Part shown: piece after piece, positions 53,587-62,978 of the stretch | Layout of the letters: every line of letters starts with the position of its first letter | Position numbering within the stretch: the stretch's first letter is position 1 | Origin: Novosphingobium ovatum | GTDB lineage: Bacteria > Pseudomonadota > Alphaproteobacteria > Sphingomonadales > Sphingomonadaceae | DNA length: 64,000 nucleotides | NCBI RefSeq assembly: GCF_009909235.1 | Contig: NZ_JAAAPO010000003.1 | Location: 310,001-374,000, forward strand | Direction: 5' to 3' | Made by a program: the position numbers and the translations under genes | The notes under the pieces: generated by a model | The model's database searches: none | Seen by the model: only the letters and a program-made list of their open reading frames with translations | What the model was told of the DNA's origin: nothing

Positions 53587-55440
53587 TCAGTCCTTTTCGA
53601 TCTGGCTGACGTCGCGCACCGCGCCGCGCGCGGCATTGGTCGCCATCGCGGCATAGGCGCGCAGCGCGGGCGAGACATTGCGCTTGCGGCCCAGCGGCTT
53701 CCACGCCTTGTTGCCACGCGCCAGCATCTCCTCGGTACGGCGGGCCAGTTCAGCCTCGTCCACGTCCAGCGTGATGCCGCGGTTGGGGATGTCTATCAGG
53801 ATGCGGTCGCCCGTGTTGACCAGAGCGATCAGGCCACCCTCGGCCGCTTCGGGGCTGGCGTGGCCGATCGACAGGCCTGATGTGCCGCCGCTAAAGCGTC
53901 CATCGGTGATCAGCGCGCAGGCCTTGCCCAGCCCCTTGGACTTGAGATAGCTGGTGGGATACAGCATTTCCTGCATGCCGGGGCCGCCCTTGGGCCCTTC
54001 GTAACGGATGACGACCACGTCGCCGGCCACCACTTCATTGCCCAGAATGCCGGCCACCGCCGCGTCCTGCGATTCATAGACGCGGGCCGTGCCGGTGAAG
54101 GTCAGGATGGAATCGTCCACGCCCGCCGTCTTCACAATGCAGCCCTCTGGCGCCAGATTGCCGAACAGCACCGCCAGGCCACCGTCCTTGGAGAAGGGGT
54201 TTTCCGCATTGCGGATCACGCCGCCCACGCGGTCAGTGTCCAGTTCCTTCCAGCGGTTGGCCTGGCTGAAGGCCACCTGCGTCGGCACGCCGCCGGGGGC
54301 CGCCTTGAAGAACTCCTGCACCGCCGGATCATTGCTGCGGGCAATGTCCCAATGGGCGATGGCTTCGGACAGGGTGGCGCTGTGAACGGTGGGCAGGTCC
54401 GTGTTCAGCAGCCCGGCGCGCTCCAGCTCGCCCAGAATGGCATAGATGCCGCCCGCGCGGTGGACGTCTTCCATGTGGACGTCATTCTTGGCCGGGGCCA
54501 CCTTGCACAGGCAGGGGACGCGGCGCGACAGGCGGTCGATGTCGGCCATGGTGAAGTCCACCCCGCCTTCGACGGCGGCGGCCAAAAGGTGCAGCACGGT
54601 GTTGGTCGACCCGCCCATGGCGATGTCCAGGCTCATCGCGTTTTCAAACGCGGCAAAGCTGGCGATCGAGCGCGGCAGGACGCTGGCGTCATCCTGCTCG
54701 TACCAGCGGCGGCAGAGGTCGACGATGCGGCGGCCCGCTTCCTTGAACAGGCGTTCGCGGTCGGCGTGGGTGGCCAGCGTGCTGCCATTGCCCGGCAGCG
54801 ACAGGCCCAGCGCTTCGGTCAGGCAGTTCATCGAGTTGGCGGTGAACATGCCGCTGCACGACCCGCAGGTGGGGCAGGCCGAGCGTTCGATCTTGGCCAC
54901 TTCCTCGTCCGAAACGGTGTCATCGGCGGCGACGATCATCGCGTCGATCAGGTCCAGCGCGTGTTCCTTGCCGTTGATGACGACCTTGCCGGCCTCCATC
55001 GGCCCGCCCGAGACAAAGATCACCGGGATGTTCAACCGCATCGCGGCCATCAGCATGCCCGGCGTGATCTTGTCGCAATTGCTGATGCAGACGATCGCGT
55101 CGGCGCAATGGGCGTTGACCATATATTCGACGCTGTCGGCGATCAGGTCACGGCTGGGCAGGCTATACAGCATGCCGTCATGGCCCATGGCGATGCCGTC
55201 ATCGACCGCGATGGTGTTGAATTCCTTGGCCACGCCGCCGGCCGCCTCGATCTCGCGGGCGACCAGTTGGCCCAGATCCTTCAGGTGCACATGCCCCGGC
55301 ACGAATTGGGTGAAGCTGTTGGCGATGGCGATGATCGGCTTGCCAAAGTCCTCGTCCTTCATGCCGGTGGCGCGCCACAGGCCGCGCGCGCCGGCCATGT
55401 TGCGGCCGTGAGTGCTGGTGCGTGAACGATAATGGGGCAT
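53587..55440 (-). CDS. ilvD: dihydroxy-acid dehydratase
   Basis: A 617-residue enzyme of valine/isoleucine/leucine and pantothenate synthesis, normal length. Iron-sulfur cysteines are in [12 protein letters not shown] near residue 122 and [18 protein letters not shown] near residue 195, and the C-terminal GRFSGGTSG motif is present. I used the ATG that gives [17 protein letters not shown], the usual N-terminus; the frame is open 16 codons upstream. A promoter and the tRNA-Gly genes lie on its 5' side. Confidence 0.95.
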   Translation of the reverse strand: MPHYRSRTSTHGRNMAGARGLWRATGMKDEDFGKPIIAIANSFTQFVPGHVHLKDLGQLVAREIEAAGGVAKEFNTIAVDDGIAMGHDGMLYSLPSRDLIADSVEYMVNAHCADAIVCISNCDKITPGMLMAAMRLNIPVIFVSGGPMEAGKVVINGKEHALDLIDAMIVAADDTVSDEEVAKIERSACPTCGSCSGMFTANSMNCLTEALGLSLPGNGSTLATHADRERLFKEAGRRIVDLCRRWYEQDDASVLPRSIASFAAFENAMSLDIAMGGSTNTVLHLLAAAVEGGVDFTMADIDRLSRRVPCLCKVAPAKNDVHMEDVHRAGGIYAILGELERAGLLNTDLPTVHSATLSEAIAHWDIARSNDPAVQEFFKAAPGGVPTQVAFSQANRWKELDTDRVGGVIRNAENPFSKDGGLAVLFGNLAPEGCIVKTAGVDDSILTFTGTARVYESQDAAVAGILGNEVVAGDVVVIRYEGPKGGPGMQEMLYPTSYLKSKGLGKACALITDGRFSGGTSGLSIGHASPEAAEGGLIALVNTGDRILIDIPNRGITLDVDEAELARRTEEMLARGNKAWKPLGRKRNVSPALRAYAAMATNAARGAVRDVSQIEKD

Positions 55441-55616
55441 GAGGCAGGTCCTTGATCGCAAAAACAGGGGCCGGACGCGGGAGTCCAAAAGTCAGCGCCA
55501 GCCCCTAAGCCGATTGCGCGCGCATGGGAAACATTTTGTGCTTTGGCAGGGCAAAGGCGCGTTGCGCGCGCGCCGTCCCCGGTGGGGAGGCGGTTTGCCG
55601 TCGATGTCTGGAAAAC

Positions 55617-55645
55617 TGGAGCGGGCGAAGGGATTCGAACCCTTC
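55617..55645 (-). pseudogene. 3' tRNA-Gly fragment (T arm, acceptor 3' strand and CCA)
   Basis: The 3' part of tRNA-Gly including CCA is repeated here without the D arm, anticodon arm or 5' acceptor strand. Including four flanking bases, 31 bases (55613-55643) match both intact genes downstream exactly. The next T-stem pair is changed but still pairs. The neighbouring sequence (GCCGCTTGCGGCGG hairpin) is unrelated to a tRNA body. Confidence 0.75.
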
Positions 55646-55733
55646 AGCGCAGCCGCTTGCGGCGGAGCGCATCACAGACGAAAGAGGGTTCCCCGCAGGG
55701 AAGCGCGTTTGCGTTGATCTGTCGGAAAAAAAC

Positions 55734-55808
55734 TGGAGCGGGCGAAGGGATTCGAACCCTCGACCCCAACCTTGGCAAGGTTGTGCTCTACCCCTGAGCT
55801 ACGCCCGC
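55734..55808 (-). tRNA. tRNA-Gly (GCC), copy 1
   Basis: A full cloverleaf in 75 bases: acceptor GCGGGCG/CGCCCGC, D arm AGCTCAGGGGTAGAGCA, anticodon stem CAACC/GGTTG with loop TTGCCAA (GCC anticodon at 55774-55776), T loop TTCGAAT, and encoded CCA. A run of seven T follows its 3' end on the minus strand and can end transcription. Confidence 0.96.
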
Positions 55809-55845
55809 TCGGGCTTTGATGACGCGCTGCGCCACCGGGTGAAAC

Positions 55846-55920
55846 TGGAGCGGGCGAAGGGATTCGAACCCTCGACCCCAACCTTGGCAAGGTTGTGCTC
55901 TACCCCTGAGCTACGCCCGC
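55846..55920 (-). tRNA. tRNA-Gly (GCC), copy 2
   Basis: Identical over 75 bases to the copy 38 bases downstream, including CCA; anticodon complement at 55886-55888. It is first in transcription order. The tandem pair probably forms one transcript. Confidence 0.96.
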
Positions 55921-56246
55921 TCGAAGCGTTTCGGCGAAGGTGCGTTGCCACACCGTCGCGGGGTGAGCGGCCCTCTAACGGCGCCTCTCGCATCCGGCAA
56001 GCGGAAAATGCACATCGGGTGAAAATGTTTTGCCAGAACGCTTTGTCGGGCAATGGCGGGCAGGGCGCCAAGCCTTGGAAATGTCACGATCCATAGCGCT
56101 TTGCCCGCAAGCCTTTGGGGGCAATGGCGCTTTGGCCCTTCACAAATGATCCAGATACGCCACATATGGAAGGCAGCCCCGCGGGGCGCCGGTGGCCGAT
56201 GTGCCGCCCTTGGCGCCCGCTACCGCCGTTGAATGGAGTTAAACCC
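55921..56246. other. intergenic region, tRNA promoter / cnoX leader
   Basis: This 326-base gap holds the upstream region of the tRNA pair (minus strand) and of the thioredoxin gene (plus strand). An open frame in register with the thioredoxin gene begins at 56115, but it has no good ribosome site and no family match. Nothing else was recognised. Confidence 0.4.
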
Positions 56247-57155
56247 TTGGCAAGTCTTGGCCTGAGCATCGAAGAGAAGAAAGCCGTCGACCGTTTCCGC
56301 AGCGCGGTGGTCGAGCCTTCGATGGAATCGCTGGTGATTCTGGATTTCTGGGCGGAATGGTGCGGCCCGTGCAAGGCACTGACCCCCGTGCTGGAAAAGG
56401 TCGCCGCCGATTACGCCGACAAGGGCGTGGTGCTGGCCAAGATCAACGTGGACGAGGAAAGCTTTATCGCCAGCCAGTTCCGCGTGCAGTCGATCCCGAC
56501 CGTTTACGCGATGTTCCAGGGGCAGCCGGTGGCGGACCTGACCAATGCGCGCGGCGAATCGCAGCTGAAGGCGATGCTGGACCAGTTGTTGAAGCAATTG
56601 CCGATCAAGGCCGGCGGACCGGGCGCGCCCGACATCGAGCCTTTGCTGGAGATGGGTGAGCAGGCGCTGGAGGGCGGTGACGCCGAGCAGGCCGTGGGCA
56701 TCTTTGCCCAGATCATCGATCTGGTGCCCGATAGCGCGGCGGCCCATGCCGGGTTGATTCGCGCGCTGATCGCGCTGGGCCATGTCGAGGAGGCCGACGC
56801 GGCGCTGAACGAACTGGCGCCCGAACTGGCCAAGGATCCGGCGGTCGAGCGCGCCCGCGCCGCGCTGGCGCTGGCCAAGGACAAGCCCGAGGATGGCGAA
56901 CTGGCCGCACTGCGCGCCGCTGCCGAGGCGCCTGAGGCCTCGATGGAGGCGCGGCTGGAATATGCCACCGCCGCCTTTGCCGCCGGGGAGCGTGATGCGG
57001 CGTCCGCCACGCTGCTGGCCATGGTGGCGCAGGACCGCGCCTGGAACGAGGGCGCCGCCCGCGCCAAATTGTTGCAGATTTTCGAGGCCGTTGGGCTGGA
57101 GGACACGTGGGTCGCGCGAGAGCGGCGCAAGCTCTCGACCATATTGTTCGGTTAA
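56247..57155 (+). CDS. CnoX/YbbN-type thioredoxin-TPR co-chaperone
   Basis: A 302-residue protein with an N-terminal thioredoxin domain (LVILDFWAEWCGPCK, active site WCGPC near residue 34) and a C-terminal tetratricopeptide-like helical half (from EPLLEMGEQALEGGDAEQAV). In this family the redox-active form helps fold proteins under oxidative stress with GroEL and DnaK. I chose TTG at 56247: GGAG lies 8 bases before it and the product begins MASLGLSIEEKKAV, as expected. The next gene, a LON-domain protein, follows after 27 bases. Confidence 0.87.
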   Translation: MASLGLSIEEKKAVDRFRSAVVEPSMESLVILDFWAEWCGPCKALTPVLEKVAADYADKGVVLAKINVDEESFIASQFRVQSIPTVYAMFQGQPVADLTNARGESQLKAMLDQLLKQLPIKAGGPGAPDIEPLLEMGEQALEGGDAEQAVGIFAQIIDLVPDSAAAHAGLIRALIALGHVEEADAALNELAPELAKDPAVERARAALALAKDKPEDGELAALRAAAEAPEASMEARLEYATAAFAAGERDAASATLLAMVAQDRAWNEGAARAKLLQIFEAVGLEDTWVARERRKLSTILFG

Positions 57156-57182
57156 GGCTGGCGGATCAGGCAGGGACAGGCA

Positions 57183-57788
57183 ATGCGGATCTCGATCTTT
57201 CCACTGACCGGGGCGATGCTCTATCCGGGGCTGCGCCTGCCGCTGCATATTTTCGAGCCGCGTTACCGGGCGATGGTGTCCGATTCACTCGCCCGTGACC
57301 GCCAGATTGGCATGATCCAGCCGCAACGGGCAGAGGAAGGCGCGCCGCTTTATGCCGTTGGCTGCCTGGGCCACATCGCCGAGGTGGAGGCATCGCCCGA
57401 TGGCCGTTACAACATTCTGCTGGAAGGCGTGGCGCGGTTTCGCATCCGGCGCGAATTGACGGTGCAGACGCCATTCCGGCAGGTGGAGGCCGACATCATC
57501 CCCGATGTCGATCTGGAGGCGTTGAGCGCGATCGAGCGTGCCTTGTTCGAGCGCGAGGCCAAGGCTTTTGCCGACCGGCACGGCTATCGCGTCGATTGGG
57601 AAGAGGTGACGAGGCTGGACGATGTCGCGCTGATCAATGGCGTGGCGCAGATCGCGCCGTTTGATGCCGCCTCCAAACAGGCGCTGCTGGAGGCGGACGG
57701 ATTACATGCCCGCTGTGACCTGTTGGTCCAGTTGATGCAGTTTTTTGGCGCGCGCGACAGCGACGATGGGGCCGCCACGCTGCAATAG
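57183..57788 (+). CDS. LON substrate-binding domain protein
   Basis: A 201-residue protein matching only the N-terminal domain of Lon protease, with no ATPase or peptidase. Conserved stretches are IFPLTGAMLYPGLRLPLHIFEPRYRAMV and the later GVARFRI. The gene pairs with the thioredoxin-TPR gene, a common alphaproteobacterial arrangement. It probably binds unfolded protein or acts as an adaptor; the function is not established. Confidence 0.85.
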   Translation: MRISIFPLTGAMLYPGLRLPLHIFEPRYRAMVSDSLARDRQIGMIQPQRAEEGAPLYAVGCLGHIAEVEASPDGRYNILLEGVARFRIRRELTVQTPFRQVEADIIPDVDLEALSAIERALFEREAKAFADRHGYRVDWEEVTRLDDVALINGVAQIAPFDAASKQALLEADGLHARCDLLVQLMQFFGARDSDDGAATLQ

Positions 57789-57986
57789 CGCGGCGGCGAC
57801 CTTTTCCGGGGGCAGACGGGCCAGAACCTCGGGCTTGACGCCTTCGGAGGCCAGCACGCCGCGCATGAACAGCATCGGCATCGCCGCTTCCATCTGGCCC
57901 GAAATGCGGGGCAGCAGGTCGTGCAACAGCTTGGCGTAACTGCCGTCGGGGATGATCCGGCGCGCGAAAGCGGCGTCAGGCCACGT
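57702..57986 (-). pseudogene. probable gene remnant between LON and phosphatase genes
   Basis: The minus-strand frame reads DAAFARRIIPDGSYAKLLHD, then MEAAMPMLFMRGVLASEGVKPEVLARLPPEKVAAALLQRG, coding-like text with normal codon use in a stretch no other gene explains. There is no ATG or GTG start: the only start is a TTG at 57926, inside the conserved-looking part. Upstream the frame runs into the phosphatase and downstream into the LON gene. I read it as a fragment of a deleted protein, possibly DUF2059-like, but an intact small gene is possible. Confidence 0.35.
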
Positions 57987-58797
57987 CCTGCAACAGGGTC
58001 GCGATGGTGCCGTCTTCCTGCATCGCGGCCGTCAACAGCCAGCGTTGCCGCCCCTCGAGCACCAGCGCCGTCAGCCGGCCCGAGTTATAGGCCCCCGTGT
58101 CGATGCCGATGCGGTTGGCGCGCAATTCGGGCTGATCGCTGATCGAGTGACCATGCACCACCACCGCGCCATGATCGGCGGGGCTGGACAGGAACGGCTC
58201 GCGGATCCAGCGCATGTCGGCCACCTGCTGTTCGGGCAGGGGCACGCCCGGCCGCACGCCGGCATGGACAAAGGCATAGTCGCCCAATTGCACCATCGCG
58301 CCAAAACCACGGATGAAATCCAGCGTGGCGGGGGGGATCGCCTGCGCCAGAATGACCTGCAATTCCTCCCACGAAGCCTTGTTGTAATCTGCCTCCGAGA
58401 CGCCAAACGAGAGGATCGTCTCCTTGCCGCCATGCTGGTTGAACTGGCGCAGCACGTCCATCCGTTCGGGCGCGTGCAGCAGCATTTCCTCGTGGTTGCC
58501 CATCAGGATGTGCACCGGCCGCCGCGCCTGCCATTCCTGCGCCAGCGCCAGCACGCCCGCGCTGTCGGGCCCACGGTCAATCAGATCGCCCAGCAGGATG
58601 ACCTGTGTGTCGGCGGGGCCGCGCGCGGCGTCGTCCGCCTCGATCGCGCCGATCAGCGCGGTGAACAGATCCAGCCGCCCATGAATGTCCCCCACCGCAT
58701 AGGCGCGCGTGCCCATCGGCAGGGCCGGGCCTGAACGATCAGCGGCAGGCGATGGTGAGGACGAGGAACCGAACAGTTTCCGCAGGACAGAAATCAT
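57976..58797 (-). CDS. serine/threonine (PPP-family) metallophosphatase
   Basis: A 273-residue calcineurin-type phosphatase. The PPP signature blocks are present in order: VGDIHGRLD (GDxHG), LLGDLIDRGPDS (GDxxDRG) and LMGNHEEML (GNHE), with a later VHGHSI metal His. It is cytoplasmic, of the bacterial PrpA/ApaH-like type. Targets can be phosphoproteins or dinucleoside polyphosphates; sequence does not decide. Confidence 0.9.
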   Translation of the reverse strand: MISVLRKLFGSSSSPSPAADRSGPALPMGTRAYAVGDIHGRLDLFTALIGAIEADDAARGPADTQVILLGDLIDRGPDSAGVLALAQEWQARRPVHILMGNHEEMLLHAPERMDVLRQFNQHGGKETILSFGVSEADYNKASWEELQVILAQAIPPATLDFIRGFGAMVQLGDYAFVHAGVRPGVPLPEQQVADMRWIREPFLSSPADHGAVVVHGHSISDQPELRANRIGIDTGAYNSGRLTALVLEGRQRWLLTAAMQEDGTIATLLQDVA

Positions 58798-58889
58798 AAT
58801 GTCGAACAGGCCAATTTGCAGCGCGTTGATCAGCCTTACGGGGGGGGCGCAAAGTGGTCAAGCACGGTTCCGGCCGGCGGCTGATCGGT

Positions 58890-59687
58890 TCATTTCAGAA
58901 TATAGCTGACGGTGGTCACCACACGCACTTTTTTGAACGGGGTGTCGGCATCGCCCCAACCCTCACTGGAATCGCCCGCGCGGGCGGTCACTTCGAAATA
59001 GCCCTGACTGGCGGTGCGAATCCCACCCAGATCCGAACCACTGTCGCGGGCAAATTGTTCGGCGGCGGCGCGGGCATCCTTGGTGGCCTGCGCCACCATC
59101 GCCGGCTTGATCTGGTTCAGCCGGGTATAGATAAACGTCGCCTTCGATCCGTCCTCCAGAAACACGCCCTTGCGCACCAGATCGAACTGGTGATGGACGG
59201 CATCGTCCACCCGCGCGATGTCGGTCGAGCGCAAGGTCAGGCGTTGGCGCACAACGTAACGCACCTGATGGTTCTCGGTCTCGCGCGCGACATTGACGCC
59301 GGTGGTCTGCAAGGCGTCATCGGCAAAGCCGCGCGATGTGAAAAAGGCCCGGATGGCGGCGGCGTTGCGGTCAACCTGTGCCTGTGCCGCGCCCAGATTG
59401 GCGGCATTTGCCGAAAACGACAGCGTCCACACCGCCTGATCGGCCATCACATCGCGTTCGGCCACGCCGCGCACCGTGACGGTGCGGTCCGACCGTTTGG
59501 CGCGGGGCAGCGCATCGCCCAGCAGATAGCCGCCCAACGCAACGCCGCCAGCCACGATCACCGCCACCACCACCCACGCCACATCGCGGCGCAGGCGGTT
59601 GGCCACCGACACTTTGGCCGCCAGCCTTGCGGCGCGCACGGCGGCCTTGATGGTGTTTTCGTCGGGCTGGGACTTGTTCTTGGCCAT
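58890..59687 (-). CDS. SIMPL-domain (DUF541) periplasmic protein
   Basis: A 265-residue protein with one N-terminal membrane anchor (residues ~33-54, VAWVVVAVIVAGGVALGGYLLG) followed by a SIMPL domain: TVTVRGVAERDVMADQAVW, ALQTTGVN and a C-terminal VRVVTTVSYIL strand. SIMPL proteins form periplasmic oligomers of uncertain function, often tied to envelope or oxidative stress. It is divergent from gloA by 108 bases. Confidence 0.85.
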   Translation of the reverse strand: MAKNKSQPDENTIKAAVRAARLAAKVSVANRLRRDVAWVVVAVIVAGGVALGGYLLGDALPRAKRSDRTVTVRGVAERDVMADQAVWTLSFSANAANLGAAQAQVDRNAAAIRAFFTSRGFADDALQTTGVNVARETENHQVRYVVRQRLTLRSTDIARVDDAVHHQFDLVRKGVFLEDGSKATFIYTRLNQIKPAMVAQATKDARAAAEQFARDSGSDLGGIRTASQGYFEVTARAGDSSEGWGDADTPFKKVRVVTTVSYILK

Positions 59688-59795
59688 GGTGAGCGCACCT
59701 CTTCTCTGATCGCTTGGCCATGCCTATGTTATATGCAGGTTGTATGTCATTCCTGCGATCAGATGTGCGTGAATGACGATGAACGGAGTGAATGC

Positions 59796-60233
59796 GTGAC
59801 CAAATTCCTGCACACGATGATCCGTGTGACCGATCCAGAGGCGACGCTGCGCTTTTTCGAACTGCTGGACGTGCGCGAGGTACGCCGGATGGAGAGCGAG
59901 AAGGGGCGGTTTACCCTGATTTTTCTGGCCGCCCCCGGCGAGGAAGGCGTGGCCGAGGTGGAACTGACCTACAACTGGCCAGCCGAAGACGGCAGCCCGG
60001 CCGAAACCTACGAAGGCGGACGCAATTTTGGCCATTTGGCCTATCGCGTCGACAATATTTACGCCACCTGTCAGCGTCTGATGGACGCAGGCGTGACGAT
60101 CAACCGCCCGCCGCGCGATGGGCACATGGCCTTTGTCCGCACGCCCGATGGCATTTCGGTCGAGCTGCTGCAGGATGGCCATCTGGCCCCGGCCGAGCCT
60201 TGGGCCAGCATGCCCAATGTGGGTGTCTGGTAA
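59796..60233 (+). CDS. gloA: lactoylglutathione lyase (glyoxalase I)
   Basis: A 145-residue vicinal-oxygen-chelate enzyme. Metal-ligand regions are FLHTMIRV (His), VAEVELTYNW (Glu), FGHLAYRV (His) and ISVELLQDG (Glu). It converts the methylglyoxal-glutathione adduct to lactoylglutathione. The GTG start gives MTKFLHTMIRV, the usual N-terminus. It converges with nhaA, 3 bases between stops. Confidence 0.92.
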   Translation: MTKFLHTMIRVTDPEATLRFFELLDVREVRRMESEKGRFTLIFLAAPGEEGVAEVELTYNWPAEDGSPAETYEGGRNFGHLAYRVDNIYATCQRLMDAGVTINRPPRDGHMAFVRTPDGISVELLQDGHLAPAEPWASMPNVGVW

Positions 60234-60236
60234 GGG

Positions 60237-61454
60237 CTATGCCTGGCGGGTGGCGCGGGCCAGAACCAGTGCCCCCGCCACGCCCGACACCACCGATCCA
60301 GCCAGAATGCCCAGCCGCAGCGCATTGTCCTGATCGGGCGAGGGGGTAAAGGCCAGCCCGCCGATGAACAGGCTCATGGTAAAGCCGATGCCCGCCAGCA
60401 TGCCGATGCCGACGATCTGACCGGCATTGGCGCCGCTGGGCCATTGGGCAAAGCCGGTGGCCCGCGCCGCCCAGCAGGCCAGCCCCACGCCGATCGGTTT
60501 CCCCAGCGCCAGACCCAGCCCGATCGCCAGCGGCAGCACGATGCCGTCGCCCGTTGCCAGTCGCGCGATGCTGGCCGCGTCCATGCTCACCCCGGCATTG
60601 GCCAGCCCGAACAGCGGCACGATGACATAACCGCTGATCGGCGCCAGCCGGTGCTCCAGCCGCAACAGGGGGCTGTCCTTGCGCGCGTCCAGCCCCAGAG
60701 GCACCGTCAGCGCGGCGGCCACACCCGCCACCGTTGCATGCACGCCCGAATGCAGCACGCACCACCACAGTACGCCCGCGCCCAGCACATAGGGCCACAT
60801 CCGCTTTACCCCCAGCGCGTTGAGGCCCAGCAGCGCCATCCACACCGCCGCGCCCGCGCCCAGCCAGCCCGCGTCGACATGCGCGGTATAGCCCAGCGCG
60901 ATGATGACCACCGCGCCCAGATCATCCACCACCGCCACCGTCAGCAGGAATAGCCGCAACGAGGCTGGCACCCGCCGCCCCAGCAATGCCATCACCCCCA
61001 GCGCAAAGGCGATGTCCGTGGCGGCCGGAATCGCCCAGCCGTGCATCAGAGCCGTGTCGCCGCCGCCAAGCCGCACGACCACTAGATAGACCAGCGCCGG
61101 GCAGGCCATGCCCGCCATCGCCGCCAGCACTGGCAGCCGCCGTTGCGTTGGTTCGGACAGGTTGCCGATCAGCGCCTCTCGTTTAATTTCCAGCCCGACA
61201 TTCAGGAAAAACACCGCCATCAGCCCATTGCCGATCAGGTCGCGCAGGTTGGCCAGATGCGGCATCGGGCGGGCGGTCAGCGGTGCATCCAGCACGCCCT
61301 GCAACACCGGCCCTGCCGCCGTATTGGTCATAATAATCGCCGCCGCCGCGACCGCCATCAGCACCACACCCGCCAAAGCCGAGGAATCCTGCGCCTTCCA
61401 GTGTTTAATACGGGCGGCCAGAGTGCCCCATATCTGGACGGAATATTTCAACAT
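60237..61454 (-). CDS. nhaA: Na+/H+ antiporter NhaA
   Basis: A 405-residue antiporter with about 12 membrane helices. The functional pair of aspartates is in VAVVDDLGAVVIIALGYT, and GLEIKREALIGNLS and PAATDIAFALGVMALLG are also diagnostic. I chose the start MLKYSVQIWGTL; the frame is open upstream but with non-membrane low-complexity text. It exchanges sodium for protons in alkaline or saline conditions. Confidence 0.92.
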   Translation of the reverse strand: MLKYSVQIWGTLAARIKHWKAQDSSALAGVVLMAVAAAAIIMTNTAAGPVLQGVLDAPLTARPMPHLANLRDLIGNGLMAVFFLNVGLEIKREALIGNLSEPTQRRLPVLAAMAGMACPALVYLVVVRLGGGDTALMHGWAIPAATDIAFALGVMALLGRRVPASLRLFLLTVAVVDDLGAVVIIALGYTAHVDAGWLGAGAAVWMALLGLNALGVKRMWPYVLGAGVLWWCVLHSGVHATVAGVAAALTVPLGLDARKDSPLLRLEHRLAPISGYVIVPLFGLANAGVSMDAASIARLATGDGIVLPLAIGLGLALGKPIGVGLACWAARATGFAQWPSGANAGQIVGIGMLAGIGFTMSLFIGGLAFTPSPDQDNALRLGILAGSVVSGVAGALVLARATRQA

Positions 61455-61548
61455 GGATGTAATTTCCGATACTCTGTTGCAGCAGTTTTGCAGCCGTATT
61501 ATGTGTTTACCCCTATGATGTAAGTGAAACGGCAGGAGGCGCCGCAAG

Positions 61549-62978
61549 GTGTCCATCGAAGGGGTGGAGCTGATCGAGACGATAGTCGAATGGCTCCAAC
61601 TGGTCGAGCGTGAACTCCTGTTGTTCTCGTTGTTCTGGTTTGTGGTGGGCATGCTGGACGAACTGGCCATCGATCTGGTGTGGATCGCCCTGCGCGCCGA
61701 CAAACGCTATCACACCAAACGCGTCATGCCCGCCGCTGCCACGCAGCCTTTGCAACAGCGGCTGGCAATCTTCATCGCCTGCTGGCGCGAGGATGCGGTG
61801 ATCGGCCAGACCGTGGGCCACATGTTGCGGGTATGGCAACAGCGCGACTGCATGATTTATGTCGGCTGTTATTGCAACGATCCCGACACGATCGCGGCGG
61901 TGGTGGCGCATGCGGGGATGGATTCGCGCATCCGCGTGATCATCAATCCGCGCCCTGGCCCGACGACCAAGGCCGATTGTCTGAACCGCCTGTACCGCGC
62001 GCTACAGGATGACGAGGCGCGCGACGGGTTCCGTTTTGGCGGGGTAATCCTGCATGATTCCGAAGACATGGTGCATGGGCTGGAACTGCATGTGATCGAC
62101 ACCGGCCTGTCGCAGGTGGATTTTGTGCAATTGCCCGTGCGCGCTGAATTTCTGCCGGGAGCGCATTGGATCGCGGGGCATTATTGCGACGAATTCGTTG
62201 AATCGCATTGCAAAAGTCTGGTGGTACGCGATGCTTTGGGCGCAGGATTGCCGGCGGCGGGTGTGTCCTGCGGCTTTTCGCGCGACATGCTGGACCGCAT
62301 CGCTGATCTGCGCCGGCAGGAAGGCGGCAACGGCCCCTTTGCCGAGGAATGCTTTACCGAGGACTATGAGCTGGGCCTGCTGATCAAGCGGATGGGCGGG
62401 CGCAGCCGGTTCCTGCGGCGGCGTGATATCGATGGCAATCTGATCGGCACACGCAGCTATTTTCCCGGCACGCTGAACGATGCCGTGCGGCAAAAGACTC
62501 GCTGGATTCATGGCATCGCCTTGCAGGGGTGGGACCGGCTGGGCTGGCAGGGGCGGTTTGTCGCCAATGGATGGCCGTGCGCGACCGCCGCGCGCCGTTG
62601 ACGGCATTGGTGCTGGCCGCGGCCTATCTGCTGATCGTTGTGGAAGGCGTGCTGGGCATCATCTGGCTGTGGGGCGGGCCGGGTGGGCCGATGATGCCGC
62701 CGCATTCGCCATGGGTGTCATGGGCGATCAACCTGTGCATCTTTGGCCTGTTCTGGCGCTTGTTCTGGCGCATCGTCTTTACCGGGCGCGAATATGGCAT
62801 CGCCGAAGGATTTTATTCGATCATTCGCATGCCCATTGCCAATATCGTCACGATCATGGCGGGTCGCCGGGCCTTTGTCGCCTATTGCCGCAGCCTGATG
62901 GGGGGCAAGGTGGTGTGGGACAAGACCGAGCACCGTGCCCACCCGCTGCTCACCACGACCACCACTGGCGGTTCATGA
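61549..62978 (+). pseudogene. NfrB-like glycosyltransferase with a single-base frameshift
   Basis: A GT2-type membrane glycosyltransferase related to the N4 adsorption protein B. GTG follows AGGAGG. An N-terminal membrane segment is followed by the GT domain: IFIACWREDAVIG, VILHDSEDMVHG, the FTEDYELG acceptor Asp and RQKTRWIHG. The frame then fails: after QGRFVANGW it runs into an off-frame tail ending at 62601. The C-terminal part continues one frame over from about 62568 (MAVRDRRAPLTALVLAAAYLL...) with further membrane helices to 62978. One missing T near 62568 would restore a 476-residue protein. True mutation and sequencing error look the same here. Confidence 0.85.

Noticed and set aside
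55617..55700. Possible third complete tRNA gene
   Set aside because: No D arm, anticodon arm or 5' acceptor strand can be found next to the 3' part, so it is listed as a fragment.
56115..56246. Upstream extension of the thioredoxin gene to an ATG
   Set aside because: The added 44 residues have no family match or ribosome site, and the TTG with GGAG gives the expected N-terminus.
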